Assembly: GCA_004551485.1 (NCBI GenBank)
Contig: SBLD01000001.1
Location: 348,087 to 412,086, forward strand
Direction of reading: 5' to 3'
Origin: Billgrantia azerbaijanica
GTDB taxonomy: Bacteria; Pseudomonadota; Gammaproteobacteria; Pseudomonadales; Halomonadaceae
DNA: 64,000 nt
In this document: positions 1 through 8,946 of the stretch, one piece after another
Position numbering within the stretch: position 1 is the stretch's first letter
Layout: every line of letters starts with the position of its first letter
The notes under the pieces: generated by a model
The model's database searches: none
Told to the model about the DNA's origin: nothing
What the model saw: only the letters and a program-made list of their open reading frames with translations
Translations under genes and position numbers: made by a program

Positions 1-43
1 GGGCGGCTGCTGGGGCTGGCCCACGAGTGAGGGCGGTCGCGCC

Positions 44-793
44 TCAGGGCCGCCAGGCCAGCGGGTGGTCGGCCTTGAGCACGCCGTGCTCGTCCCAGTC
101 CTGCCAGCTGCTGAAGGGCAGGGCGGGGTCGCGGTCGAGGCGGGCCAGGCGCTGTGCCCAGGCGTGCTTCTCCGTTTCCAGGTGGTCGCGAAACGCCGCC
201 TCCGCCTGGTAGCTCAGCCCGCCCCCCTGGACGCCGTAGACGACGTGCGGGGCCAGCACGTCCATGCCCAGGTAGTAGAGCGAGCAGTGCAGCGGCCACA
301 GCAGCGTGGCCATGTCGCCGCCGCGGCCGTGCCGGGTGAAGGCCGCGGCCGGCGAGCCGGTGGTCACCGAGGCGATGGCCCGCGTGCCGCGGAAGCGGCC
401 GCGGTCGTAGCGCCGGCTGCCGGAATAGACCCCGCCGTAGACGCAGACCCGGTCGAACCACCCCTTGAGCAGGGCCGGCAGGCCGTGCCACCAGAGCGGG
501 AACTGCAGGATCACCAGGTCGGCGCGCGCCAGGCGGGTGAGCTCGCGCTGCACGTCGCCGGGCAGGGTACCGGCCTCGAAGGCGTGGCGCTGCTCGGTCA
601 GCGCCGAGAACACCGCCGGTTCGGCGCGCGCGGGATAGTGCGCCGGGCGCTCCACCGGGTCGAAGTCCTCGGCGTAGAGGTCCGAGACCTCGACGCTGTG
701 GCCCAGGCCTTCGAGGGTCTCCACCGCGATGGCCTTGAGGGCCCCGTTGAAGGAGCGGGGTTCGGGATGGCAGTGAACGATCAGTACCTGCAT
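44..793 (-). CDS. NAD(P)H:quinone oxidoreductase-like flavoprotein
   Basis: Flavodoxin-fold protein of 249 residues, expected to bind FMN and reduce quinones or related electrophiles with NAD(P)H in the cytoplasm. The N-terminus (QVLIVHCHPEPRSFN) is the flavin phosphate-binding start of the NQO/KefF/MdaB superfamily. FPLWWHGLPALLKGWFDRV at residues 98-116 is its hallmark segment. It is divergent from the LysR gene at 897 with a 103-bp gap, the usual arrangement for a regulator and its single target. Substrate cannot be read from sequence; KefF-like potassium-efflux ancillary function is an alternative, but no kefC lies nearby. Confidence 0.85.
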   Translation of the reverse strand: MQVLIVHCHPEPRSFNGALKAIAVETLEGLGHSVEVSDLYAEDFDPVERPAHYPARAEPAVFSALTEQRHAFEAGTLPGDVQRELTRLARADLVILQFPLWWHGLPALLKGWFDRVCVYGGVYSGSRRYDRGRFRGTRAIASVTTGSPAAAFTRHGRGGDMATLLWPLHCSLYYLGMDVLAPHVVYGVQGGGLSYQAEAAFRDHLETEKHAWAQRLARLDRDPALPFSSWQDWDEHGVLKADHPLAWRP

Positions 794-896
794 GGCAGCG
801 CCTCCGCGTCGGGTTGCTCGCTATCGAAACCGTGTCGTCGAGGCTACCCTGTTCATTCGGGAGCAAAAATTACCCAGCAATGACAATGACGTTTGC

Positions 897-1766
897 ATGA
901 ATGAACAGACGCTGCACTGGGAGGATCTGCGGGTCGTGCTGGCCATCGCCGAGGCGGGTTCGCTGTCGGGCGCGGGGCGCCGCCTGGGGGCCAGCCACGC
1001 CACGCTGTTCCGGCGCCTGAACGCCATCGAGCGGCGCCTGGGCGTGCGCCTCTTCGAGCGCTCGCGACGGGGCTATGCCCCGACGGCGGCGGGCGAGGAG
1101 CTGGCCGCCACGGGGGAGCGCATCGAGGCCGAGGTGCTGGGGGCGGAGCGACGGGTGGTGGGGCGCGACCTGCGCCTCTCGGGCACGGTACGGGTGACCA
1201 CCACCGACACCCTGCTGATGGGGCTGCTGTCGCCGATCCTCGCCGACTTCCGGCGCGCCCACCCGCAGATCGTGCTGGAGGTGGCCGTCTCCAACCAGCT
1301 CTTCAACCTCTCGCGGCGTGATGCCGACGTGGCGATACGTCCCACGGCCTCGCCGCCCGAGTACCTGGTGGGCCGGCAAGTGGGCATTATTGCCCAGGCG
1401 GTCTATGCACGACGCCACGACCCGCCCGGCGCCGAGACCTGGGTGGGGCCGGATCGCCACCTGGGCTACGCGCCGCTCGAGGCGTGGATGGCCCGGACCG
1501 GCGTGGCGGCGCAGTGCTGCTACCGCGTCGACACCCTGCTCGGCATGCTGGCCGCGGTGCGCGACGGCATGGGGCGCGGCGTGCTGCCCTGCTACCTGGC
1601 CGATGCCGAGCCGACCCTCGCGCGCCAGGGCGAGCCGATCGCGGAACTGGCCACCGACCTGTGGCTGCTCACCCACCCCGACCTGCGCCGGGTCGCGCGC
1701 ATCCGCGCCTTCCTGGCCTTCGTGGCCGAGGCGCTGGGCGAGCGACGGGCGCAGCTCGGTGGGTGA
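897..1766 (+). CDS. LysR-family transcriptional regulator
   Basis: LysR regulator of 289 residues with an N-terminal winged helix (residues 4-62, including SGAGRRLGASHATLFRRLNAIERRLG) and a C-terminal LysR substrate-binding domain. An open frame extends upstream to 792, but it would overlap the divergent oxidoreductase start. The ATG at 897 (MNEQTLHWEDLRVVL) gives the usual LysR start. It probably controls the divergent quinone oxidoreductase. It is of the same subfamily as the LysR gene at 9410: both carry FRRLNA in the recognition helix region and RLSG-VR-TTTDTL after the linker. Confidence 0.9.
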   Translation: MNEQTLHWEDLRVVLAIAEAGSLSGAGRRLGASHATLFRRLNAIERRLGVRLFERSRRGYAPTAAGEELAATGERIEAEVLGAERRVVGRDLRLSGTVRVTTTDTLLMGLLSPILADFRRAHPQIVLEVAVSNQLFNLSRRDADVAIRPTASPPEYLVGRQVGIIAQAVYARRHDPPGAETWVGPDRHLGYAPLEAWMARTGVAAQCCYRVDTLLGMLAAVRDGMGRGVLPCYLADAEPTLARQGEPIAELATDLWLLTHPDLRRVARIRAFLAFVAEALGERRAQLGG

Positions 1767-1794
1767 GGCCGGAGGCTAAGTGTGGAGAGACGGC

Positions 1795-2421
1795 CTAATG
1801 CGAGGCGTCGCCCTCCGGGCGATAGAAGAGGAAATGGTCGGTCTCGATGGTCAGGAGGTATTCGGCCGCCCAGTCCGGCATCACATCCCGGGAATGGAAG
1901 TAGAGGGCGCCATTGGTGTGATCGTCCAGTTGCTGGTTGAGGGCTTGCCGAGCCACTTCCTTGGCGACCTCGTAGGCCTCCTCGTTGACCACGTCATCCG
2001 GGCGGCCGTCGCACCACCAGGAGAACTGGCAGGGGCTCTGTTCGGAGCCCTGGGTGACCACGGCGCAGATCGTATCGGGGAAGCCCGGGTGCGCAAGCCG
2101 GTTCATGACGACATTGGCAACGGCCTCCATGTCGATCCCGGGCTGGCCCTTGGCCTCCCAGTAGATGGAGCGCGACAGGCAGGTGATCGGCTCCTCCAGG
2201 GGGTTGTCACCGGTCGGGTCCACGGCCTGCACCTCCGGCTCCGTCAACGGCTCGGGGGGCGGTTCCGGTGGCGGGGCGGGGATGCTCTCCGGCGCGACGG
2301 CCTCCTCTAGCGCTTCCGCCTTGTCCGTGGCCTCCTCGGCCAACGGCGCCTCCTCAGCGGCGAGCGAGCGACTGAAGAAAAGGAGGACCACAAGGCCAGT
2401 CACTACCCATACCTGCTGCAT
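1795..2421 (-). CDS. exported cell wall hydrolase (SleB/Hydrolase_2 family)
   Basis: Protein of 208 residues with an N-terminal hydrophobic signal (about residues 1-22, ending SRSLAAEE), an acidic Pro/Glu-rich linker (23-75) and a SleB-type cell wall hydrolase domain (about 78-200). The family motif around the catalytic glutamate is SRSIYWEAKGQ (Glu89), followed by VANVVMNR. The family cleaves peptidoglycan, in spores or in vegetative walls depending on the species; here a role in wall turnover in the periplasm is inferred. It is monocistronic and convergent with the LysR gene, 28 bp from its stop. Confidence 0.85.
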   Translation of the reverse strand: MQQVWVVTGLVVLLFFSRSLAAEEAPLAEEATDKAEALEEAVAPESIPAPPPEPPPEPLTEPEVQAVDPTGDNPLEEPITCLSRSIYWEAKGQPGIDMEAVANVVMNRLAHPGFPDTICAVVTQGSEQSPCQFSWWCDGRPDDVVNEEAYEVAKEVARQALNQQLDDHTNGALYFHSRDVMPDWAAEYLLTIETDHFLFYRPEGDASH

Positions 2422-2671
2422 GGACGGATCCCTGAGGGGCGTCGCGCGAATCGGCCACGCCGCGTGCCGCGGTACCCCACGTACCCGGCATCCTTATCAC
2501 TATAGCGCGATCGTTGGCCGCCACCGTGCCCTGGGTGACCCGGTCGACGAGATCGGCTCATTTGACGTGTCCCTTGGCATCTCTCGTTCGTTGGTACTTG
2601 ATTGCCAGTCAACATCGGCCTTGGCTCGGGATGCCGGAACAGGGGCGGATCACCCATCCCGACCCATCCGA

Positions 2672-3904
2672 TCAGCGCTGCTGTGACGGAACCTCGATCC
2701 ACCCATCCTTGCGGAACATTGCCTTGATGCCACGCACCGCCTGGCGGATGCGGTCCTGGTTCTCGATCAGCGCGAAGCGCACGTAGTCGTCGCCGTAATC
2801 GCCGAAACCGATACCAGGCGAGACACACACCTTGGCGTCGGCCAACAGCTTCTTGGAGAACTCCAGCGAGCCCATCTCGCGGTAGGGTTCGGGGATCTTG
2901 GCCCAGATGTACATCGACGCTTTGGGCACATCGACCATCCAGCCCGCCTCGTGTAGCCCCTTGGCCAGGGTGTTGCGGCGCTGGCAGTACTGCTCGGCGA
3001 TATCGCGCACGCACTGTTGGTCACCCTCGAGTGCGGCGATGGCAGCCACCTGCAGCGGCGTGAAGGTGCCATAGTCGTGGTAGCTCTTGATCCGTGCCAG
3101 CGCCTGTACCAGCTCCTTGTTGCCGACCATGAAGCCGACACGCCAGCCCGCCATGTTGTAGCTCTTGGACAGCGTGAAGAACTCGACGGCGACCTCCTTG
3201 GCCCCCGGTACCTGCATGATCGACGGCGCCTGCCAGCCGTCGTAGACGATGTCGGCGTAGGCCAGATCGTGCACGACGATGATGCCGTACTGCTTGGCCA
3301 GTGCCACCACCTGCTCGAAGAAATCCAGCTCGACGCATTGCGCGGTGGGATTGGACGGGAAGCCGAGGATCATCATCTTCGGCTTTGGGATCGCTTCACG
3401 GATCGCCCGCTCCAGCTCGACGAAGAAATCGACGCCGGGAATCAGCGGCACCGAACGCACCTGAGCGCCGGCGATCACCGCGCCGTAGATATGGATCGGG
3501 TAGCTCGGGTTGGGCACCAGGACGGTATCGCCGTGATCGCAGGTGGCCAGCATCAGGTGCGCCAATCCCTCCTTGGAACCGATGGTGACGATCGCCTCCT
3601 CTTCGGGATCGATCTCGACGTCATAGCGGTCTCGATACCAGTGCGAGATAGCTCGGCGCAGCCGCGGAATGCCGCGGGAGGTCGAGTAGCCGTGCGTATC
3701 CTCTCGCTGCGCCACGGTACACAGCTTGTCGACGATATGCGGCGGGGTTGGCCCGTCCGGATTACCCATGCTGAAGTCGACGATATCCTCGCCGCGACGG
3801 CGCGCCGCCATCTTCAGTTCGGTAGTGATGTTGAATACGTAGGGGGGGAGACGATCGATCCGGGAAAAACGGCGTACGGGGGGTGTGCCATGAGTATTGG
3901 CCAT
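2672..3904 (-). CDS. alaC: alanine transaminase AlaC
   Basis: PLP-dependent class I/II aminotransferase of 410 residues, close to AlaC (formerly YfdZ), which converts pyruvate and glutamate to alanine and 2-oxoglutarate. Visible features are FPSNPTAQC (182-190), the aspartate of HDLAYAD, and the Schiff-base lysine in [15 protein letters not shown] (Lys247). The frame is open to 3964, but the ATG at 3904 has a GAGGA-type ribosome site and gives the family N-terminus ([19 protein letters not shown]). A related LL-diaminopimelate aminotransferase is less likely, because the [12 protein letters not shown] start and overall length fit AlaC. Confidence 0.92.
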   Translation of the reverse strand: MANTHGTPPVRRFSRIDRLPPYVFNITTELKMAARRRGEDIVDFSMGNPDGPTPPHIVDKLCTVAQREDTHGYSTSRGIPRLRRAISHWYRDRYDVEIDPEEEAIVTIGSKEGLAHLMLATCDHGDTVLVPNPSYPIHIYGAVIAGAQVRSVPLIPGVDFFVELERAIREAIPKPKMMILGFPSNPTAQCVELDFFEQVVALAKQYGIIVVHDLAYADIVYDGWQAPSIMQVPGAKEVAVEFFTLSKSYNMAGWRVGFMVGNKELVQALARIKSYHDYGTFTPLQVAAIAALEGDQQCVRDIAEQYCQRRNTLAKGLHEAGWMVDVPKASMYIWAKIPEPYREMGSLEFSKKLLADAKVCVSPGIGFGDYGDDYVRFALIENQDRIRQAVRGIKAMFRKDGWIEVPSQQR

Positions 3905-4088
3905 GATGTCCTCAATTGACGTAAGCGCCCGGAACCGTCCGAGCGACGCCGGCCATGCCATCATGGCCGTGAGGTGAAGAGTATACGGATACGATGAATC
4001 CGGCTGTCAATAGCCATCAGAAGTGACCCATCAGCGGTCATCAATTTTGGTTCTGCTCCACGGGAAGACCTGCGCCGATGTCCGGTAG

Positions 4089-4131
4089 CCGAGCCGCTCG
4101 TCACGGTGTCATCCACGGGCGAGCGGCTCGG
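4089..4131 (-). terminator. hairpin downstream of the AhpD-like gene
   Basis: A 12-bp perfect inverted repeat (4089-4100 with 4120-4131) with a 19-base loop lies 15 bp past the stop of the leftward AhpD-like gene. No T-run follows, so it may act as a weak or factor-assisted terminator. Confidence 0.45.
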
Positions 4132-4145
4132 TCCCGAGAGGGAAA

Positions 4146-4607
4146 TCAGCGGGGCTGGTAGCTGCCGACCTCGGCCGAGAAGCTGATCGCGAAGCGGTTC
4201 CAGGCATTGATGGCGCAGATCGCCAGGGTCAGGTCGACCAGGCCCTTTTCCGAGAAGTGCGCCCGGGTGGCGTCGAACAGGGCGTCATCGATGCCGCGGC
4301 CGGCGATCAGCGTATTGGCCTCGGCCCAGGCCAGGGCGGCCCGCTCGCGGGGAGTGAAGAAGGGCGTCTCGCGCCAGGCGCTCAGGGCGTAGAGGCGTTG
4401 TTCGCTTTCGCCGGCACGCCGGGCATCCTTGGTGTGCATGTCGATGCAGTAGGCGCAGCCGTTGAGCTGGGAGACGCGAGTCTTGACCAGCTCCAGCAGG
4501 CCGCCGCCGAGCTCGTCGTGGCGTCGGGCGGCCCTGGCCAGGTAGGTCTCCATGTCGACGAGGGCTTGGAGGGCGTCCGGGCTGGCGGCATGATAATCCA
4601 TACGCAT
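4146..4607 (-). CDS. AhpD-like carboxymuconolactone decarboxylase-family peroxidase
   Basis: All-alpha AhpD-fold protein of 153 residues. It carries the redox motif CAYCIDMHTK (Cys51, Cys54, His58), used by alkylhydroperoxidases of this family to reduce peroxides through a disulfide cycle. The frame continues upstream to 5168 across the divergent AraC gene, but the ATG at 4607 (MRMDYHAASPDALQALVDMETYL) gives the standard length. It is divergent from the AraC gene (100-bp gap), the likely regulator. The physiological substrate is unknown. Confidence 0.9.
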   Translation of the reverse strand: MRMDYHAASPDALQALVDMETYLARAARRHDELGGGLLELVKTRVSQLNGCAYCIDMHTKDARRAGESEQRLYALSAWRETPFFTPRERAALAWAEANTLIAGRGIDDALFDATRAHFSEKGLVDLTLAICAINAWNRFAISFSAEVGSYQPR

Positions 4608-4707
4608 GAGGGTGGCTCCGATGGTGAATGGCAGTTGCCACCCTAGCCCGGCCGCGGCGGGCCGGATTGTAGATTTTCGGCCCTCGATGCGGGAGTGATG
4701 ACGCGAC

Positions 4708-5592
4708 ATGACACCCATGACTTCCGGCGTTTCCAGTTCCGTTCCGCTGGCCTCGGGACTGACGCTGTTGCAGTTCCCGCCGAGTGCGCCGCTGCGGCCC
4801 TTCGTGCAGTGTTTCTGGCAGCTCCGGGGAGGCGCGACAGCGGGGCAGGCGGAGCGTGAGCTGCTCCATCCCGATGGCGGCATGGGGTGGTGGTTCAACC
4901 TGGGCGGCCCCGTCGAGCGCGATGGCGAGCCCTTCGGGGGACGCTGCTGGATCGATGGGCCCCAGCTGAGCACGGCCCGGCTGACAGTGGGCGGTGACTT
5001 CGATCTGCTGGGGGTTCGCTTCCTGCCGGGGGCGGGGTATGCCGTCATGGGCGAGGAGCTGGCGGCGCTGGTCGGGCCGTCGATGATTCCCGGCGATGCC
5101 CTGCGGCATCTGGCGTTGGCGTCGCTGCAGCAGCGCCTGCGCGAGGCGCCCGACCTGCCGCGGCGCATTGCGCTGCTGGAGCGCCGGCTGCTGGCAGCCG
5201 TGCGTCGCGGCGTGGCGCGTCACCCGGCGCTGCCGGCGTCCCTGGCCTGGCTGCAGCAGCGCCATGGGCAGGGCGCCATCGAGGCGCTGGTCGCGCAGCT
5301 GCCGATCGGCCAGCGGCGCCTGGAGCGGCTGTTCAAGCGCCATGTGGGGCTCTCACCGAAGCAGTACGCGCGCATGCTGCGCATCGAGCACGGCCGCGCC
5401 CTGATCAAGCGGGGCCAGGGGCGCACACCGCTCACCGACACCGCCCTCGAGGCGGGCTATTGCGACCAGGCGCACTTCATCCACGACTTCAAGGCGGTGA
5501 CCGGCCTCACCCCGGGCGCATATCGCCGCCATGTGCAGCGGCGTGAGGGGGAGCGGGGCGCCGCGGCCCCGCTCGGTGGTCCTCAGCCGTAG
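4708..5592 (+). CDS. AraC-family transcriptional regulator
   Basis: Regulator of 294 residues: an N-terminal sensor domain of the type found in AraC proteins paired with AhpD or VOC genes (LQFPPSAPLRPFVQCFWQL... LHPDGGMGWWFNLGG), and a C-terminal AraC double helix-turn-helix from about residue 185 (VGLSPKQYARMLRIEHGRAL, then DTALEAGYCDQAHFIHDFKAVTGLTPGAYRR). It faces the AhpD-like gene and is followed by a VOC gene on the opposite strand. It probably activates the AhpD-like gene; the inducer is unknown. Confidence 0.9.
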   Translation: MTPMTSGVSSSVPLASGLTLLQFPPSAPLRPFVQCFWQLRGGATAGQAERELLHPDGGMGWWFNLGGPVERDGEPFGGRCWIDGPQLSTARLTVGGDFDLLGVRFLPGAGYAVMGEELAALVGPSMIPGDALRHLALASLQQRLREAPDLPRRIALLERRLLAAVRRGVARHPALPASLAWLQQRHGQGAIEALVAQLPIGQRRLERLFKRHVGLSPKQYARMLRIEHGRALIKRGQGRTPLTDTALEAGYCDQAHFIHDFKAVTGLTPGAYRRHVQRREGERGAAAPLGGPQP

Positions 5593-5623
5593 GTGGGCCG
5601 TTGTGGCCCTTCTTCCGCATGGA

Positions 5624-6052
5624 TCAAGACGCCATCTCCTGCCGCTCGCAATTGATCATCCAGGCCACGCCGAAGCGGTCGACCAGCATGCCGAAGGACT
5701 TGGCCCAGAAGGTCTCTCCCAGGGGCATCCGGACGGTGCCGTTGTCGGCGAGGGCGGTGAAGAGTCGCTCGGCCTCCTCGGGCGTGTCGACGTTGATCGT
5801 GAGGGAGACGCCCTTGATGCCCTCGTAGGGGACCGGGCACTCGGGGGTGTTGTCGGAGCCCATCAGCACCTGGCCGTCCACCACCAGGCGGGCGTGCATG
5901 ATCTTGTCGTGGACCGCGGCGGGCATCTGCTCCTCGGCCGGGGCCTCGGCGTAGGTGTGCATGGCGACGATCTCGCCGCCGAGGCAGCGCTGGTAGAACG
6001 CGAAGGCGGCGCGGCAGTCGCCGTCGAAGATGAGATAGGCATTCAGCAGCAT
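5624..6052 (-). CDS. PhnB-like VOC (glyoxalase/bleomycin-resistance fold) protein
   Basis: Protein of 142 residues of the 3-demethylubiquinone/PhnB branch of the vicinal-oxygen-chelate superfamily (start MLLNAYLIFDGDCRAAFAFYQRCLGG; end WMINCE). The ATG at 6052 is preceded by GGAGGG at good spacing, so it is preferred over the upstream in-frame ATG at 6079. Members often occur with AraC, DGPF or ECF genes, but their reactions are mostly undetermined. The DUF899 gene lies just upstream on the same strand. Confidence 0.88.
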   Translation of the reverse strand: MLLNAYLIFDGDCRAAFAFYQRCLGGEIVAMHTYAEAPAEEQMPAAVHDKIMHARLVVDGQVLMGSDNTPECPVPYEGIKGVSLTINVDTPEEAERLFTALADNGTVRMPLGETFWAKSFGMLVDRFGVAWMINCERQEMAS

Positions 6053-6121
6053 GGGAAGTCCCTCCGGTGTGGTGTCCACTTCCGGGTCGAGCGAGACTCC
6101 GCCGGATCGACAGGGCGCGCG

Positions 6122-6853
6122 CTATTTCGCCGGTGCGTATTCGTCGTGGCGTTTCACCCAGTCCATCAGGTTGTGGTGGGGGCCCATCTCGTTGCGGCCC
6201 CGGGGCGTCATGTCGAGCAGCATGTAGGTGCTGTCGACGAGTTCGTCGCCGCGGCCGTAGGTCGAGTAGGTGTGGAACACGTCGCCGTTGGCGTCCCGGT
6301 AGAACACGCTGAGGCCCGACAGGTCCTCGATCGAGACCTTGGCCGCGGCGTAGTTGTAGGTGACCGCCCCCCTGGCGATCGCCTCGGGGGTGAACGAGAC
6401 CTGGTAGTCGTAGTTGAAGTCGCTGCCGTGGGAGGAGACCCACTTCACCTGCCAGCCCATGCGCTTGCGGTACGCCTCGATCTCGGCGAGAGGCGCCCGC
6501 GAGACCCGGACCAGGCTGACGTCGTGGTGCTCGAGGTGCACCCGCGTGGCTTCGATGTGGTCGGCCGTGAAGGAGCAGCCGATGCACCCCGCTTCCCAGC
6601 CGGGGCCGAACATGAAGTGATGGACGATCAACTGGCTGCGTCCCGCGAACAGCTCGGCGAGCGTCTTGCGGCCCTCGAGCGTGTCGAACACGTACGCCTT
6701 CTCGATTTTCACCCACGGCAGGGCGCGGCGCTTGGCGCTCAACTCGTCACGCAGGCGGGTGAGCTCCTTCTCCCGGGCCAGCAACTCCTTGCGGGCGATG
6801 AGCCATTCGTCGCGGGAGACGATGCCCGAGGGGGTGAGTTCATGTGGTGACAT
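6122..6853 (-). CDS. DUF899 thioredoxin-like family protein
   Basis: Protein of 243 residues matching the DUF899 family: LTPSGIVSRDEWLIARKELLAREKELTRLRDELS at the start, then a thioredoxin-like core with a CxxC motif (Cys90, Cys93 in EAGCIGCSF) and VSRAPLAEIEAYRKRMGW. The family is predicted to have a thioredoxin fold; its substrates are not established. A strong AGGAGG ribosome site precedes the ATG at 6853. It lies 69 bp upstream of the VOC gene in the same direction, so the two may be co-transcribed. Confidence 0.85.
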   Translation of the reverse strand: MSPHELTPSGIVSRDEWLIARKELLAREKELTRLRDELSAKRRALPWVKIEKAYVFDTLEGRKTLAELFAGRSQLIVHHFMFGPGWEAGCIGCSFTADHIEATRVHLEHHDVSLVRVSRAPLAEIEAYRKRMGWQVKWVSSHGSDFNYDYQVSFTPEAIARGAVTYNYAAAKVSIEDLSGLSVFYRDANGDVFHTYSTYGRGDELVDSTYMLLDMTPRGRNEMGPHHNLMDWVKRHDEYAPAK

Positions 6854-7005
6854 GACGCGTCCTCCTGTCTGTGGCTTGCAGGAGAGGGTCGCTCGGGGCG
6901 GGGCGGAATCGACACCCCTCCCACGGGATCAAGAAAGTCCCTACATGTTTAACGGCCGGCGTGAGCCGAGGGTGGAGGATCGGCTGCGTGAGGATCCGGA
7001 ATTAA

Positions 7006-7287
7006 TTGTTAATCCGGCGCCGCTACGAAACGCCCAGCATCGCCAACGATTTTCTGATCGCCATCTGGTTTCTGGCCGGCAGTATCCTGTTTCTCTATCC
7101 CAGCATGGGGAGGATCGCCGTGTGGCTATTCATTATCGGTAGCTTCCAGTTCCTGATTCGTCCCACTAGTTCGCCTGGCGAGCCACCTCCATCTCCAGCG
7201 ATTGCCGCCGAGTCACTGGGAGAGTTGAGGCACTCGCCAGCGAAAGCAGAAAGGCCATCAACAGGAGGAACGCAGGCAGCGACGTGA
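7006..7287 (+). CDS. YrhK-domain small membrane protein
   Basis: Protein of 93 residues starting at a TTG with GAGGAT about 10 bp upstream. The RRRYE start, then a hydrophobic segment (FLIAIWFLAGSILFLYPS) and a second one (GRIAVWLFIIGSFQFLIRP), match the YrhK domain, a two-helix membrane module of unknown function. The Pro/Ser-rich tail (about residues 55-93) is not part of the domain. It precedes a methyltransferase in the same direction, with no visible functional link. Confidence 0.65.
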   Translation: MLIRRRYETPSIANDFLIAIWFLAGSILFLYPSMGRIAVWLFIIGSFQFLIRPTSSPGEPPPSPAIAAESLGELRHSPAKAERPSTGGTQAAT

Positions 7288-7361
7288 CGGGGGCAGGGGC
7301 CTACCGGGTTGCCGGTCGACAATTACACTGAGGGGGAGAGGCGTACGAGGAGGAAGTCGTG

Positions 7362-8183
7362 ATGACCAGCGTCGACCCCTTTGGCAGAACCGATACCCTG
7401 GACGAGGGAATGCTGGCAGCCTTGGTCACGCGATTCGAGGTGCGTGGCAAGCATCCCCAGTTCGTGAACATGCTCGATGAATACCTCGATGCCATGACCC
7501 TCGATGCGGCCGATAGTGTGCTGGACATGGGCTGTGGAACCGGCCTGGCGGCTCGTGCCATTGCCCGCCGTGCGGACTTTTCCGGGCATGTCGTTGGCGT
7601 GGATCTCAGCCCTTACCTGGTCGAGGCCGCGCAGCGTCTGGCGCAGGAAGAGGGGGTAGCCGAGCGCACCTCGTTTCGAACGGGGGACGTGTCCTGTCTC
7701 GATGTTGCCGATGGTGCCTTCGATGCCGTGGTGGCTCATACGCTGTTGAGCCATGTCGATGACGCCGCCGGCGTGATTCAGGAGGTGGCTCGTCTCCTCA
7801 AGCCCGGAGGACGAGTCGGCATTTTCGATGGCGACTATGCATCCTTGACCTTCGGTCATGCCGATCCCGTCCTGGGCCAGGCCAACGATGAGGCACTGAT
7901 CGGCGCGGTTGTGACCAACGCCCGGGTCATGCGCCAGATGCCCCGATTGCTGCAGGCGGCGGGTCTGGAACTGGTGACATCATTCGCCTATGTGCTTGCA
8001 GAGGTGGGCAAGGCGGACTTCTGGGCCTCCGCCATCGAAGCGTATCGGAGGCTGATCCCCAAGGCCGGTACGATGACGGTGGATGAGGCGGATGCCTGGG
8101 GAGCGGCTTTGCACCGTGATTCGGAGAGAGGTGTCTTCTTCGGGAGCAGCAATTACTACGCCTATGTCGCCAGGCGTCGCTGA
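7362..8183 (+). CDS. class I SAM-dependent methyltransferase
   Basis: Methyltransferase of about 273 residues. Motif I (VLDMGCGTGLAARAI, about 54-66), an acidic residue after the second strand (VGVDLSPYLVEAAQ) and a UbiE/COQ5-like VARLLKPGGRVGIFDGD segment show a Rossmann-fold SAM-binding core. The C-terminal region presumably sets the substrate, which is not predictable. A strong GAGGAGGAA site at 7348-7356 fits the ATG at 7362; a GTG at 7359 is adjacent. Confidence 0.85.
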   Translation: MTSVDPFGRTDTLDEGMLAALVTRFEVRGKHPQFVNMLDEYLDAMTLDAADSVLDMGCGTGLAARAIARRADFSGHVVGVDLSPYLVEAAQRLAQEEGVAERTSFRTGDVSCLDVADGAFDAVVAHTLLSHVDDAAGVIQEVARLLKPGGRVGIFDGDYASLTFGHADPVLGQANDEALIGAVVTNARVMRQMPRLLQAAGLELVTSFAYVLAEVGKADFWASAIEAYRRLIPKAGTMTVDEADAWGAALHRDSERGVFFGSSNYYAYVARRR

Positions 8184-8255
8184 CCGATGAAGTCGCAAAG
8201 GACCCGCCGGCAGTCACGTCGGCGGGCTCCACAGGCGGTCAAGGCCTCGTCGGGT

Positions 8256-8362
8256 CGTGGCTACGGGTAGTTGGGCCGTTCCCCATTCCGTCTTGCCGCC
8301 CCTGTAGATGGCAACGTTGGTAGAGCCCATGGCCGCGAGCCGGTCGGCACTCGCCGAACAAG
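8256..8362 (-). pseudogene. decayed 3' fragment of a rhodanese-domain gene
   Basis: Read leftward, this stretch encodes SADRLAAMGSTNVAIYRGG followed by KTEWGTAQLPVAT. It aligns without gaps to the last ~32 residues of the intact rhodanese at 8947-9273 (VANQLSAQGYANVAVYKGG, then KAEWEAAQLPVAT). It then runs on through a short unrelated tail (TRRGLDRLWSPPT) to a stop near the methyltransferase end. Nothing upstream corresponds to the catalytic half of a rhodanese: homology stops about 30 bp before the stop of the mmcQ-like gene. It is interpreted as the remnant of a second copy. Confidence 0.7.
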
Positions 8363-8391
8363 GAGGCGGGCGTAACTGAGAGCGGTGTCGG

Positions 8392-8739
8392 CTACTCGTG
8401 CTCGTGGAACTGGTCGCGCATGCGCTTGGGCGTCTTGCCGCGCCAGGCGGCGATCAGGGCGTCGCGTAGCTGGTGGTGATCCGTGGTGGCCAGGTGTACG
8501 CGGGTCTCCCCCTGCTTGCCGGCAGGGCCGGGGGCGGGCTGGAAGCTTTCGGGGGCCGTGGCGATGAAGTGCTGCTGCTCCTCCGGCGTCAGCATGACCG
8601 TGCCCCAGGCTTCATCGGGGTCGCCCAGGGAGGCGAAGACCTTGCCGTTGACCCGGAAGTCGGGATGGCGGGCATGGGCGTGCTCGACCGCGCCGGGGAA
8701 GGCCAGGGCGATGGTGCGGAAATCGGCGTCTATGGTCAT
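8392..8739 (-). CDS. MmcQ/YjbR family protein
   Basis: Small CyaY-like-fold protein of 115 residues. The family pattern is clear: FRTIALAFPGAVEHAHARHPDFRVNGKVFASL, then VMLTPEEQQHFI and LRDALIAAWRGKTPKRM. Family members are annotated as DNA-binding on structural grounds, but a cellular role is not established. It lies between the intact rhodanese gene and the rhodanese fragment on the same strand, so it seems to occupy a disrupted or duplicated locus. Confidence 0.88.
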   Translation of the reverse strand: MTIDADFRTIALAFPGAVEHAHARHPDFRVNGKVFASLGDPDEAWGTVMLTPEEQQHFIATAPESFQPAPGPAGKQGETRVHLATTDHHQLRDALIAAWRGKTPKRMRDQFHEHE

Positions 8740-8895
8740 GACCGCCTCCGGGCGTGCCAGCAGCGCGCAGCTGGTTCGATTTCTAGGGTAGAACCAAATG
8801 GTCCGGCTGTCCTCCGCCGGTGCCGCGTCCCGCGGTGAGCGGCAGGGTGGGCGAGCAAGCGCGTGCGTCCGGGCGGGCAGAGGGTAGAAGGAGAA

Positions 8896-8928
8896 AGGGC
8901 CTGCCGCCCCTTGGGGACGACAGGCCCT
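8896..8928 (-). terminator. terminator of the rhodanese gene
   Basis: An 8-bp inverted repeat (8896-8903 with 8921-8928) lies just past the rhodanese stop at 8947. On the minus strand the stem is followed by TTTCTCC, as expected for an intrinsic terminator of the leftward gene. Confidence 0.5.
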
Positions 8929-8946
8929 GTGGCGCGCCGCGCCGTG

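Noticed and set aside
5583-6716. 377-codon minus-strand frame over the VOC and DUF899 genes
   Set aside because: Alternative-frame shadow of both; the VOC and DUF899 translations have clear family motifs and ribosome sites.
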